The notes beneath the pieces are model-generated. The model was given only the letters and a program-made list of their open reading frames with translations, searched no databases and was not told the DNA's origin. From positions 1-64,000 of the forward strand of contig MAAE01000047.1 in the NCBI GenBank assembly GCA_002162675.1: DNA of 64,000 nucleotides, in the 5' to 3' direction. How positions within the stretch are numbered: the first letter of the stretch is position 1; every line of letters starts with the position of its first letter. The translations under genes were made by a program, and so were the position numbers. The DNA comes from Colwellia sp. 39_35_sub15_T18. GTDB taxonomy: Bacteria > Pseudomonadota > Gammaproteobacteria > Enterobacterales > Alteromonadaceae. Positions 10,116 through 20,544 of this stretch are shown piece by piece.

Positions 10116-10583
10116 TTAAGCAGCGATCACTTCAAGCGGGCAACGCATTTGAAATTCAACTTTGTTCTTACCTTCTATTTGAAAACCGTGTCTTAAATAA
10201 AGCCCTCTTGCCGGGTTTTTTAATAACACATTAAGCGTTATAGGTAATTGCAGCTGTAACGCTTTCTTTTTAACAACCAGCAACACTTTACTGCCAATAC
10301 CCTGCCCTTGATATTTAGGTAATATTTGCAACTGTCTAATATGTAAGCTTTTACTGGTACCTTTAAGGGAAACAACGCCGAATTTTATTAAGCCGATAGG
10401 TTTTCTATCGCGTAAAATAATATGTGAGTCATAATAATGTTCTTTTATTCGCTCAATATGTTGCTCTTGTGTCAATTTGATTTTGGCATTCTCTAAATGC
10501 TTATTCATTGACAGTTTTCGCAACTGTAACAAAAAATCAAGATCTTCATGTTTTACATTTCTAAAACCAAGAGTAAATTTCAT
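10116..10583 (-). CDS. GNAT-family N-acetyltransferase
   Basis: LQILPKYQGQGIGSKVL acetyl-CoA-binding motif. Confidence 0.8.
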   Translation of the reverse strand: MKFTLGFRNVKHEDLDFLLQLRKLSMNKHLENAKIKLTQEQHIERIKEHYYDSHIILRDRKPIGLIKFGVVSLKGTSKSLHIRQLQILPKYQGQGIGSKVLLVVKKKALQLQLPITLNVLLKNPARGLYLRHGFQIEGKNKVEFQMRCPLEVIAA

Positions 10584-10706
10584 TACACCTTACATCACAG
10601 ATAAGATTAAAAAATTATCATAACAATTTTTTAATCGCAATAGCTACACCATAGCCAACAGACGAACACAAAATGGTCTAACTCGGCTTTAATTGCTTAT
10701 ATAAAA

Positions 10707-10919
10707 TTATTTACAACACGCCTTACTTTGCTGAACTGGCGGACATTTAACCGTACCAAATGAACAAAAAACACAACAATCACCTGATAATGGCTTTAAA
10801 AGAGAGTGACAAGCAGTGCATTCATAAAAATACTGACAAGCATTGGTTGGCATAGTCTCTTCTTTTTCAAAACCACATTGAGGGCATTTTATTTTGGAAA
10901 CTAACATTATATTCGTCAT
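10707..10919 (-). CDS. GDCCVxC-domain small cysteine-rich protein
   Basis: 70 aa; IKCPQCGFEKEETMPTNACQYFYECTACHSLLKPLSGDCCVFCSFGTVKCPPVQ. Confidence 0.85.
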   Translation of the reverse strand: MTNIMLVSKIKCPQCGFEKEETMPTNACQYFYECTACHSLLKPLSGDCCVFCSFGTVKCPPVQQSKACCK

Positions 10920-11384
10920 ATTGACCTTTAATTATTATCAGCTATAAAACATTAACTAGATTGGGTTATTAATAGCACTTACGAATAGAACTCACCAACA
11001 GGAAATTGCAACAACAGAAGTTCCACCAATTTTATCAAAGAGATGAGCGAAGTAATTTTACTCATTTTGATTATGTACACCAATCTGACAAAGCTCATTA
11101 TAAATTATGTTATGCACAACGCTCTGATCCTCGGTGCTTGATACTACAACGTCAATAGTAGTGTTCACAAATCTGTGTCATTTCAGTAAACTAATAAAAA
11201 CTGTGTAGTGCAGATTAAATGGATTAATTACTACCCCGTTTGTTTGAACATTTTCAGACCAACCTCATCTTTACACTAAACTTACAATTCACTAACTTTT
11301 CTTTACTTAAATTTTGTTATAAAGGATAAATGCATTCGGAAATAAAAATGCTTTATTTTATTTAAAAAACTTAAAGGGTAAATT

Positions 11385-14330
11385 ATGAGCAGCACTTTAA
11401 CTTACATCACTTATGGTCAAATAAGATCATTTCGCGTATTGAACTTGTTAATATTACTTTGTTTAGCGTTCAGTCTAGCCAGCTGTGGTGGTGAAAGCTC
11501 AGAAACCACTGATGAAGAAGTCGTTACAATAGATCCTTGCGATTTAAGTACATGTGAAAACCCAGTCGACGAAGACGTACCTACACCCAAGACAAATAAG
11601 TCGTCGTTTAATACAAACTTTGAAAGTGGGCAAACGCACCCTTTGCGTTTATCTCCCGATGGTAGTCATTTATTCGCAGCCAATACAGCGGCCAATTCTG
11701 TCTCTGTTTTTTCCTTATCAGATCCGTCAGCCCCAGCACTAATTGCAGAAATACCAGTCGGTATCGATCCTGTGTCTGTGTGGCCAATCAGTAACGAAGA
11801 AGTGTGGGTAGTTAATCATGTTTCTGACAGTATTAGTGTGGTTTCAGTATCACAAAAATTAGTGATTGATACCATTGCATCAGGAGACGAGCCCGCTGAC
11901 ATTGTGGTCGCAGGTTCACCAGCACATGCTTATGTTTCTGTGGCGCGCTCTAAAGAAGTTCGTGTCTTTGATCTGAGCACACATACACTAGTTAAAATAA
12001 TCCCTTTGCAAGGCGAGTATCCTCAGGCATTGACGGTGAGTCCAGATGGTGAAAAAGTGTATGTCGCTTTTGCATTATCTGGCAATCACACAACCATAGT
12101 ACCTCGTACCGCTAGCGTTATGCCGCCACTAGAACCTGCAATTTCAGGTCTTCCGCTAGCGCCAAGAACAGGTTTAATTATTGACGCTTCGGATCCAGAA
12201 TGGTTTCCTTCAGTTTTAGATTACACCGTTTTAGATCACGATATCGCAGAAATATTCACCTCAAACCAAAGCTTAAGCCGTTATTACGACCGCGTTGGTA
12301 CCGTCAACCTTGGTTTAACCGTCAATCCAACCAATGGCGATCTTTTTGTCACCAATACCGAAGCGCTTAATCTAACCTTTTTTTTACAAAATTTGCGCGG
12401 TCATTTTGTTGATAATAGAATTACCCGAGTGACGACCAATGATACATTTACCAGCACATCATTTGATTTAAACCCTGATATAGATTATTTCCAACTCCCG
12501 AACAATTCAGCATTATCAACCACGTTAGCGCAACCTACAGATATTTTATTTGACCCTTCAGGTGACTTTATGTGGCTAGCATCTTTTGGTAGCGATCGTA
12601 TTGCTAAGGTCAATACTCAAGGGGAAGTTATCGCCCGTATCGAAGTAGGTAATACGCCGGGCTCACTGGTGGACTCAGAAAATAAACGAGGCCCTCGCGG
12701 GTTAGCGCTAAAGGCTGCAGATGAACGTTTATACGTACAAAATCGCCTCTCTAACACCCTTACAACCATTGATACTAAAACGTTAAGCATTCTAAATGAA
12801 ACCACCATTGGAGATGACCCAACACTCTTAGTAATCAAACAAGGACGCGGTTTTTTTTATGATGCTAAATTAAGCGGTAATGGCACAGCGTCCTGCGCGT
12901 CTTGTCATGTTGATGGCACGACCGACAACCTAGCTTGGAATTTAGGCGACTTAGAAGGTGCAATGGTCAGCGTCACCGATCCCATCTCTGGAACTATAGA
13001 ACGCATGCACCCAATGAAAGGGCCGATGGTCACCCAAACATTAGCGGGCCTAAAAGATCATGCGCCTTATCATTGGCGTGGAGAAATGCCGAGTCTATTA
13101 GATTTCAACGTTAATTTTGACAAAATAATGGGTGGTGTTGAACTTAACAGTGCAGATATGCAAAAATTAAGTGAGTTTATTAACAGTATCACTTTACACC
13201 CTAATCCAAACCTTACACTCGACAGGACTTTCTCAGCTGAGGTGTTGGCTGGCGATCCAGAAGCGGGACTTAATAGGTTTCAACAAGCTGGCTTTCTTGG
13301 CTTTGAACAAGCTTGTAGTTCATGTCATTCACTACCTAGTGAGCCATTTAAGCTGCAAATATCACCCGCTGCCGATGATGTCAGAGCCGCAAAAGTCCCC
13401 AGATTAACTCAAATTTATAAAAAGCAATCCTTTGACAATTCTAACGGCGCTATTACAACTTTAGGTTTTGGTGAAACCCAAGACGGTGCTGTCGCCAATA
13501 TGGGAGGCAACGGCCTTGTTTCGTTTTTAGTATCATGGGATACCGGCACAGCCCCAGCTGTAGGTGTCACTCAAACTATCAAGTCGAATAATGTTAATAA
13601 TACATCCGTTATCAATACTTGGAGCACCTTAGAAACTCATGCCCTTGCTGGCGACAATGGTATCTTTGTTCATGGTCAGATTAACGGAGCAATAAGGCGC
13701 CTTTACTATTCGGTAACAGATAACACTTATGTGGATTGTAACGATGACCTGACGCCTCTAAGCCATGCAGAGCTAGTAGCTGAAGCGACAAATGGCTCAA
13801 CTTTTAGCATCATGGGGATTCATCCTGACAGTATTGTTTGTGCCTCAAATATCAGGCTACAAGCCGATGGATGGAACAGTGATAATGGCTTTGAATTATC
13901 GGCCACCTGTGATGGTGAAAATATCAGCCCTGCGCTAGCGATTACTAATTCAAATAATACGATTCAGTCTTGGGCTCTGGTGATGGAGGATCCCGATGCG
14001 CCAACCAATGATCCCTTTGTGCACTGGTTACTTTATAATATTGACAAAGACGTCTCTTCAATTCCATCGTCTCTCCCGAATACCCCTACAATTGAAACAG
14101 CTCAGTTACTTACCGGTGCCACTCAAGGAATAAATAGTTTCACCAATGGTGAGCAAATTGGCTATCGAGGACCCTGTCCTCCCGCTGATGAATCACATGG
14201 TTACGAATTTACGCTTTACGGCTTAGATACCGATACTGAAATACCCGCAAATTTAACTAAAAACGAGCTATTAGAAACTATTAGCGATGATATTATTTCG
14301 ACAGATAGGCTCACCGTTTTTTATCGTTAA
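11385..14330 (+). CDS. Lipoprotein with YVTN-like beta-propeller, two CxxCH haem motifs and C-terminal YbhB/YbcL (PEBP) domain
   Basis: 981 aa; lipobox LASCGG; CASCHVDG and CSSCHSLP; C-terminal ISPALAITN...VMEDPDAP...VHWLLYNID...GYRGPCPP...YEFTLYGLD. Confidence 0.8.
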   Translation: MSSTLTYITYGQIRSFRVLNLLILLCLAFSLASCGGESSETTDEEVVTIDPCDLSTCENPVDEDVPTPKTNKSSFNTNFESGQTHPLRLSPDGSHLFAANTAANSVSVFSLSDPSAPALIAEIPVGIDPVSVWPISNEEVWVVNHVSDSISVVSVSQKLVIDTIASGDEPADIVVAGSPAHAYVSVARSKEVRVFDLSTHTLVKIIPLQGEYPQALTVSPDGEKVYVAFALSGNHTTIVPRTASVMPPLEPAISGLPLAPRTGLIIDASDPEWFPSVLDYTVLDHDIAEIFTSNQSLSRYYDRVGTVNLGLTVNPTNGDLFVTNTEALNLTFFLQNLRGHFVDNRITRVTTNDTFTSTSFDLNPDIDYFQLPNNSALSTTLAQPTDILFDPSGDFMWLASFGSDRIAKVNTQGEVIARIEVGNTPGSLVDSENKRGPRGLALKAADERLYVQNRLSNTLTTIDTKTLSILNETTIGDDPTLLVIKQGRGFFYDAKLSGNGTASCASCHVDGTTDNLAWNLGDLEGAMVSVTDPISGTIERMHPMKGPMVTQTLAGLKDHAPYHWRGEMPSLLDFNVNFDKIMGGVELNSADMQKLSEFINSITLHPNPNLTLDRTFSAEVLAGDPEAGLNRFQQAGFLGFEQACSSCHSLPSEPFKLQISPAADDVRAAKVPRLTQIYKKQSFDNSNGAITTLGFGETQDGAVANMGGNGLVSFLVSWDTGTAPAVGVTQTIKSNNVNNTSVINTWSTLETHALAGDNGIFVHGQINGAIRRLYYSVTDNTYVDCNDDLTPLSHAELVAEATNGSTFSIMGIHPDSIVCASNIRLQADGWNSDNGFELSATCDGENISPALAITNSNNTIQSWALVMEDPDAPTNDPFVHWLLYNIDKDVSSIPSSLPNTPTIETAQLLTGATQGINSFTNGEQIGYRGPCPPADESHGYEFTLYGLDTDTEIPANLTKNELLETISDDIISTDRLTVFYR

Positions 14331-14450
14331 CCTTGTTTAGCCATTATCGAGTTTGGTAAAATTAGCTTAATGAGAATTACTGCGTAATGAGGAATAAGTG
14401 AGACATAAGTGGGACACATAGGAAACGGATAGGAGACGGCCTAAAAACAA

Positions 14451-14484
14451 AAAGGGTGAATAATTTAATATTCACCCTTTTTTT
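14451..14484. terminator. Bidirectional intrinsic terminator downstream of rplS
   Basis: AAAGGGTGAATA atttaa TATTCACCCTTT, 12-bp perfect stem with T/A tracts on both sides. Confidence 0.85.
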
Positions 14485-14521
14485 ATCATCATTTTTTAAG
14501 AAAAAACTGCTTTTAGCAATT

Positions 14522-14875
14522 TTACTTCTTAGCCAATTTCTCTTTGATACGTGCAGAACGGCCAGAGCGTTCACGCAAGTAGTAAAGTTTAGCTTGACGA
14601 ACGTCACCGCGACGTTTCACTTCAATTGAATCAACAATTGGGCTATGTGTCTGGAATACACGCTCTACACCAACACCGTTCGAAATTTTACGAACAGTGA
14701 ACGCAGAATGTAAGCCACGGTTTTTAACAGCAATAACAACACCTTCAAACGCTTGAAGACGTGATTTCTCACCCTCAGTAACTTTTACTTGCACTACAAC
14801 AGTGTCGCCCGGAGCGTATGCTGGTAGGTCTTTTTTTAATTGCTCTTGTTCGAGCATTTCAATAATTTTACTCAT
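14522..14875 (-). CDS. rplS: 50S ribosomal protein L19
   Basis: [46 protein letters not shown]; operon context. Confidence 0.97.
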   Translation of the reverse strand: MSKIIEMLEQEQLKKDLPAYAPGDTVVVQVKVTEGEKSRLQAFEGVVIAVKNRGLHSAFTVRKISNGVGVERVFQTHSPIVDSIEVKRRGDVRQAKLYYLRERSGRSARIKEKLAKK

Positions 14876-14912
14876 AATACCTTCTTCCTAGTTTGCACAG
14901 ACAATAAGTGGA

Positions 14913-15734
14913 TCATGCTTGCTTCTTATTATTTTTCTTAATAAGAGCTAACATTTTTTCCTGCTCAGCTGTCAGAGCTAGGTTTGTTAATAATTCTGGT
15001 CTTCTGATCCATGTTCTTAATAGAGACTGCTCTTGGCGCCATAAGCGTATGTGTTCGTGATTTCCGCTTAACAAAACTTTTGGTACTGACATTTCATCCC
15101 CGTTCGAGGTAGCCAATACTTCTGGCCTAGTATAATGAGGACAATCTAATAAACCGTTCGAGAAGGAGTCCTGCTCTGCTGATTCTTTATGTCCCAATAC
15201 ACCCGGCACTAATCGTGCTACGGCATCTATTACATTCATCGCGGGGAGTTCTCCACCACTTAAAATATAATCGCCAACCGACCATTCTTCGTCAATATCT
15301 GACGCAATTAATCGCTCGTCTATGCCTTCATAACGACCTGCTATAAATATCAGGCAGTCATCTTGCGCTAATTCACTTACACCCACTTGGTCCAATTTTC
15401 GTCCCTGTGGCGACAAATAAATAACCTTAGCTTTTCTACCAGCATCCTCTGCTGCTTTACGCGCAGAAGTTATGGCATCACGTAGTGGTTGCACCATCAT
15501 CAACATGCCTGGACCACCGCCATAAGGGCGATCATCAACAGTGCGATGTCGATCATGAGTAAAGTCTCTTGGGTTCCATTTATGAAACTCAATTAACCCA
15601 CCGCGGATCGCTCGGCCTGTCACCCCATACTCGGTAATAGCGTCAAACATTTCGGGAAAAAGGCTTATCACCCCTATCCACATTCTGCTCTTCTCTTTCT
15701 TAGTAGTATAACTACCAGAATCAACACTAGTCAC
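14913..15734 (-). CDS. trmD: tRNA (guanine37-N1)-methyltransferase
   Basis: [47 protein letters not shown]; true start is probably internal at MWIGV. Confidence 0.97.
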   Translation of the reverse strand: MTSVDSGSYTTKKEKSRMWIGVISLFPEMFDAITEYGVTGRAIRGGLIEFHKWNPRDFTHDRHRTVDDRPYGGGPGMLMMVQPLRDAITSARKAAEDAGRKAKVIYLSPQGRKLDQVGVSELAQDDCLIFIAGRYEGIDERLIASDIDEEWSVGDYILSGGELPAMNVIDAVARLVPGVLGHKESAEQDSFSNGLLDCPHYTRPEVLATSNGDEMSVPKVLLSGNHEHIRLWRQEQSLLRTWIRRPELLTNLALTAEQEKMLALIKKNNKKQA

Positions 15735-15737
15735 AAG

Positions 15738-16265
15738 TTAGAAACCTGGGTCCCAGTCAACACAAATTTGTTTATTTTCAATGCTTACCGATTCAACAAC
15801 TTGTTCTAAAAGATAAGGGATTAACCGTTCTTTTTTACTAAAGCCATCATTAAGGTTCGCTTTCACAACCAGTACATCGTTAGCGCCAGTTTCCATCATG
15901 TCGGAAACTACCCCTAGATCGTAACCTTTGGTGGTCACAACATTCATGCCGATTAAATCACGCCAGTAAAATTCACCTTGCGGTAAACCCGGTAGCGCAT
16001 TTTCACTGGTTAGTATTTCAGAGCCGACTAATGCTTGCGCTTCATCTCTGTCATCAACACCAGCAACTTTTACAATCAAGCCTTTGTTATGCTTACGCCA
16101 ATCAGTTATTTCTACTGTTTGTGTATTATTTCCTAATTTTAATGACCAAGGAAAATAGTCAAGTATGGCATCAAGTTCACCAGTGAATGAATGAATTTTC
16201 AACCAACCTTTGATACCGTAAACAGCGCCTACTTTACCTAAGATAATTTGATTTTCTTTACTCAT
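15738..16265 (-). CDS. rimM: Ribosome maturation factor RimM
   Basis: LGKVGAVYGIKGWLKIHSFT; operon context. Confidence 0.96.
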   Translation of the reverse strand: MSKENQIILGKVGAVYGIKGWLKIHSFTGELDAILDYFPWSLKLGNNTQTVEITDWRKHNKGLIVKVAGVDDRDEAQALVGSEILTSENALPGLPQGEFYWRDLIGMNVVTTKGYDLGVVSDMMETGANDVLVVKANLNDGFSKKERLIPYLLEQVVESVSIENKQICVDWDPGF

Positions 16266-16316
16266 AACAACTCACTAACTACTATTATTACCTACTAAGT
16301 TTTATCAAAGATGCAA

Positions 16317-16559
16317 TTAAGCTTGCGCGTCTTTAACTAACTTAGCCACACGATCAGATACACCAGCACCTTGACCAACCCAATGGTTGATACGGTCTAG
16401 GTCTAAGCGTAATTTCTCAGCTTGACCTTGTGCTGTTGGGTTGAAGAAACCAACTTTCTCGATGAAACGACCATCGCGAGAGTTACGGCTATCTGCAACA
16501 ACAACCTGATAGAATGGACGCTTTTTAGCGCCACCACGAGCTAAACGAATGGTAACCAT
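16317..16559 (-). CDS. rpsP: 30S ribosomal protein S16
   Basis: [41 protein letters not shown]. Confidence 0.98.
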   Translation of the reverse strand: MVTIRLARGGAKKRPFYQVVVADSRNSRDGRFIEKVGFFNPTAQGQAEKLRLDLDRINHWVGQGAGVSDRVAKLVKDAQA

Positions 16560-16700
16560 ATCGCCCTCTTATATTTTAGTGTTAAAACGGATTTTTCCAG
16601 ACACTTTCTGCCGACAGGCGACAGAAAAGCTCGCGTATTTTACGCTTTTAAGGAAAAAATGCAAGCATTGGTTTGCTAAAGAGAATATGATTAAAAACAA

Positions 16701-16744
16701 AAAAAGCCCCAAACATACTTATTTTAAGCTGTTTGGGGCTTTTT
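16701..16744. terminator. Intrinsic terminator between ffh and rpsP
   Basis: AAAAAGCCCCAAAC ... GTTTGGGGCTTTTT inverted repeat. Confidence 0.85.
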
Positions 16745-16793
16745 AAACTTTGAAGTGATGGTTATAGCTCTATATAAGATATAAAATCGTTAT

Positions 16794-18176
16794 TTAGCGG
16801 CCAAACATTCCGCCACCCATTCCTCCGCCTGGTGGCATCATACCCTGCATGCTGCGCATCATTTTTTTCATTCCGCCCTTGCCTGACATTTTTTTCATCA
16901 TTTTTTGCATTTGAGTAAACTGTTTCAATAGTTTATTTACATCTTGAATTTGTGTCCCTGAGCCTAATGCAATACGGCGTTTACGAGAGCCTTTAATGAT
17001 ATCTGGTCGTTCACGCTCGCTAGGAGTCATTGAATTGATGATGGCTTCCATTCGGCCGGTAAGTTTATCATCCATTTGATCTTTAACTTGGGCCGACATA
17101 TTGCCCATACCAGGTAATTTATCCATCATACCCATCATGCCACCCATGCTTTTCATTTGCACAAGTTGATCACGAAAGTCTTCTAAACTAAAACCTTTAC
17201 CACTTTTAACTTTTTTAGCTAATTGTTCCGCTTTTTTCCGATCTACTTTTTGCTCTATCTCTTCAACAAGTGATAAAACATCCCCCATGCCTAATATACG
17301 TGAAGCGATACGATCGGGATGAAACGGCTCTAACGCTTCAATTTTTTCACCAACACCCATAAATTTAATAGGCTTGCCCGTAATATGACGAATTGAAAGA
17401 GCAGCACCGCCACGTGCATCACCATCGGTTTTCGTTAAAATAATCCCCGTCAAAGGTAGAGCGTCATTGAAAGCTTTAGCAGTATTCGCCGCATCTTGAC
17501 CTGTCATGGCATCAACAGTAAATAAGGTCTCTACAGGGTTAATAGCGGCATGTAGGTCTTTAATCTCATCCATCATGCTTTCATCAACATGCAAACGACC
17601 CGCAGTATCAACAATTAGCACATCAAAGAAATTTTTCTTGGCATGATCTATAGCAGCGTTGGCGATATCAATAGGTTTTTGTTTAATATCACTTGGGAAA
17701 AAACCAACATTTATTTCTGTTGCTAAGGTTTCAAGTTGTTTAATCGCTGCAGGGCGATATACATCCGCACTCACCACCAGCACTTTTTTCTTTTCACGCT
17801 CTGTCAAAAATTTTGCTAGCTTAGCAACTGAAGTGGTTTTACCCGCACCTTGCAAACCTGCCATCAATACTATTGCTGGCGGAGCGGCTTTCAGATCAAG
17901 TGTTTCATTAATGCCGCCCATAGCAGCTTCAAGTTCTTTTTGAACAATTTTGACAAATACTTGTCCTGGGGTCAGGCTTTTAGAAACATCTACGCCAACC
18001 GCTTGTTCTTTTACTTTAGCAACAAATTCGCGAATAACGGGTAAAGCGACATCGGCCTCAAGCAAAGCCATACGAACTTCGCGTAGGGTATCTTTAATAT
18101 TATCTTCAGTTAAGCGACCACGGCCACTAATATTTTTAAGGGTTTTACCTAAACGATCGGAAAGATTCTCAAACAT
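16794..18176 (-). CDS. ffh: Signal recognition particle protein Ffh
   Basis: GLQGAGKTTSVAKLA, DTAGRLHVDE, Met-rich C-terminal M domain. Confidence 0.98.
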   Translation of the reverse strand: MFENLSDRLGKTLKNISGRGRLTEDNIKDTLREVRMALLEADVALPVIREFVAKVKEQAVGVDVSKSLTPGQVFVKIVQKELEAAMGGINETLDLKAAPPAIVLMAGLQGAGKTTSVAKLAKFLTEREKKKVLVVSADVYRPAAIKQLETLATEINVGFFPSDIKQKPIDIANAAIDHAKKNFFDVLIVDTAGRLHVDESMMDEIKDLHAAINPVETLFTVDAMTGQDAANTAKAFNDALPLTGIILTKTDGDARGGAALSIRHITGKPIKFMGVGEKIEALEPFHPDRIASRILGMGDVLSLVEEIEQKVDRKKAEQLAKKVKSGKGFSLEDFRDQLVQMKSMGGMMGMMDKLPGMGNMSAQVKDQMDDKLTGRMEAIINSMTPSERERPDIIKGSRKRRIALGSGTQIQDVNKLLKQFTQMQKMMKKMSGKGGMKKMMRSMQGMMPPGGGMGGGMFGR

Positions 18177-18348
18177 GAATAACTCTAATAGCGCTATTTA
18201 TAGCGAAAAGTTGCGAAAAACAATGTCGCTATTATACCTGTGCTATGACTATTGTCGAGGCAAGCATCAACCTACTGTTTATTTGTGAGTTTGAACATAA
18301 ATATATGGAGTAACATATCGCCAATATTTATCATCGTAAACACTTGTT

Positions 18349-19584
18349 TTGATAAAAACATGGTATGATGTGGAAGTTGATTTTGTGGTAACTTTCATAG
18401 GCATAGATATGGAACAACTAACTTCTCTGATTAATAATCTTCTTGACCTAAGTGCAGAAGCAAGCCCTTGGTTATTACTAGGTTTACTTATTGCCGGGTT
18501 AATGAAAGCTTGGGTACCAAGTAAGATATTAAGCAAACATTTAGGAAAAGGAAAATCTGCAGTCGTAAAAGCAGCCTTAATAGGTGCACCTCTGCCACTA
18601 TGCTCTTGTGGCGTTATTCCCGTAGCCACCGAGCTTAGACGCAGTGGCGCCTCTGCCTCGGCTACCGCCTCATTTTTAGTAGCAACACCTGAAACGGGTA
18701 TTGACTCTGTATCAGTATCTTATGCCCTACTAGGCCCTGTATTTGCTGTTTATCGTCCTTTGGCTGCTATTATGTCAGCTATTGTTACTGGCCTTCTGGT
18801 TACCACGATTAAAGATGAAAAAATAAAATCCCCCGTTATTGAAGCACAAACCAGTGCTAGCTCTTGTTGTTCAAGCCAAACTGTAAAAAAACAAAACCCT
18901 GCTCCCACAACGAGCTCATGTTGTAGTTCAACACCAACTGCTGAAAAAGTAATAATTAAACCTGAGTCCAGTTCATGTTGCGCAACTAGCGAAACCGCAA
19001 CAATAACAGACATGCCATTAACACAACCATCAGCTTTGAATGACTTTTTCGAAAAGACTAAAACAGGTGTTTATTACGCCGCAACTAAATTAATTGATGA
19101 TATTATTGTCTGGCTGGTTATTGGCCTTACTTTTGCGGCTATTGTACGCACTTTTATGCCTGCAGAGTTTCTATTAAGTTACGGCAGTGGTTTACCTGCT
19201 ATGTTATTAATGATTGTTATCTCTATTCCCATGTATATTTGTGCCACAGCCTCAACCCCTATTGCCGCAGGTTTTATTATGGCTGGTTTATCTCCAGGTA
19301 CCGCATTAGTATTTATGATGGCTGGCCCTGCCACTAACATTTCGACTTTAGGGGTGATTAAAAATGAAATGGGTAGCGCCGTACTAATACGCTATTTGTT
19401 AGGTGTTTCATTATGCGCCATAGGTTTCGCGACATTACTTGATTTTGGTTTGAATTTTTATCACATCGACATTAATAATCAAATGCAACATGCTCATGAA
19501 ATTCTTCCTCACTGGTTTGGTCTATTTTGTGCGGCATTAATTACTTTATTAGCGATAAAACCATTAAGAAAGTTAGTGCTTTAA
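18349..19584 (+). CDS. SO_0444-like metal-efflux permease; probable start at 18409 (MEQLTSL)
   Basis: PLPLCSCGVIPVATELRRSGAS, two permease halves separated by a loop with three SSCC motifs. Confidence 0.82.
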   Translation: MIKTWYDVEVDFVVTFIGIDMEQLTSLINNLLDLSAEASPWLLLGLLIAGLMKAWVPSKILSKHLGKGKSAVVKAALIGAPLPLCSCGVIPVATELRRSGASASATASFLVATPETGIDSVSVSYALLGPVFAVYRPLAAIMSAIVTGLLVTTIKDEKIKSPVIEAQTSASSCCSSQTVKKQNPAPTTSSCCSSTPTAEKVIIKPESSSCCATSETATITDMPLTQPSALNDFFEKTKTGVYYAATKLIDDIIVWLVIGLTFAAIVRTFMPAEFLLSYGSGLPAMLLMIVISIPMYICATASTPIAAGFIMAGLSPGTALVFMMAGPATNISTLGVIKNEMGSAVLIRYLLGVSLCAIGFATLLDFGLNFYHIDINNQMQHAHEILPHWFGLFCAALITLLAIKPLRKLVL

Positions 19585-19681
19585 CCTACATCAAGTAATG
19601 GAATATTTGTCATGGTAGTTATGAGGTTATCTGATAGAATCAATAAAATTCGTGTCAGTATCTTTTTAGGAGTTTAATTTA

Positions 19682-20482
19682 GTGGATTTTTTGGTTATCG
19701 GCTCTAGCATAGCTTTTATTGCTTATTTACTTGCGACAGTAGCAATTTTATCGCGCTTGTTTCATCCCCAAGGCCCTAATCTTAAACTAGCTTTAGTACT
19801 CGCCTTTATTGCCATAACCACCCATTTATCCAATGAAGTGCAATTACTTTTTAATCAAGAAGTCATTAACTTTAGCTTGCCCAATGTTATCTCTTTAGTT
19901 AGCTTATTTATCACTATTACTATTTCAATAGTCGCATTGCGCAGTAAAGTAAATTTATTATTGCCGGTGATATATGGTTTTGCTGGTATTTGGCAGCTAG
20001 TCATGATTTTCATTCCTAAAGTCGAGTCAATGCCGCTAGTGGCTGAAAAAGTGATTCTTGTTAGCCATATAAGCTTAGCGCTTATTGCTTATTGTATTTT
20101 AATTATTGCCACCTTGTATGCCTTTCAAGTTGCTTATATTAATATGAAATTGAAGAATAAAAATTTAACTGCGGTAGTACATTTACCGCCATTAATGCAG
20201 GTTGAAAAACAGTTATTTACCATTTTAACGGTGGGTACTATTACCCTGTTTGCCAGTCAGCTAATGGGCTTATTCTTTCTTGATGGTTTTTTTGCCAAAG
20301 AAAACATTCACAAAACCGTGCTTTCTTTAATCGCATTATTTATCTATACCGTTATTTTATTTGGTCACTTCAAACAAGGCTGGCGCGGGCATAAAGTATT
20401 AGTGTTAACTATAACGGCTAGTGCCATACTAACCTTGTCATATTTTGGCAGTCGATTCGTGCAAGAGTTTCTGCTATCTTAG
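19682..20482 (+). CDS. Cytochrome c assembly / CcsA-YpjD-like inner membrane protein
   Basis: Multi-TM 266-aa ORF; GTITLFASQLMGLFFLDGFFAKENIHKTVLSLIALFIYTVILFGHFKQGWRGHK. Confidence 0.85.
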   Translation: MDFLVIGSSIAFIAYLLATVAILSRLFHPQGPNLKLALVLAFIAITTHLSNEVQLLFNQEVINFSLPNVISLVSLFITITISIVALRSKVNLLLPVIYGFAGIWQLVMIFIPKVESMPLVAEKVILVSHISLALIAYCILIIATLYAFQVAYINMKLKNKNLTAVVHLPPLMQVEKQLFTILTVGTITLFASQLMGLFFLDGFFAKENIHKTVLSLIALFIYTVILFGHFKQGWRGHKVLVLTITASAILTLSYFGSRFVQEFLLS

Positions 20483-20544
20483 CGTTACATTTAGCTTGGC
20501 GCTCAACTCACTAATACAACAAAAACAACAAAAGGATCCCCTTT

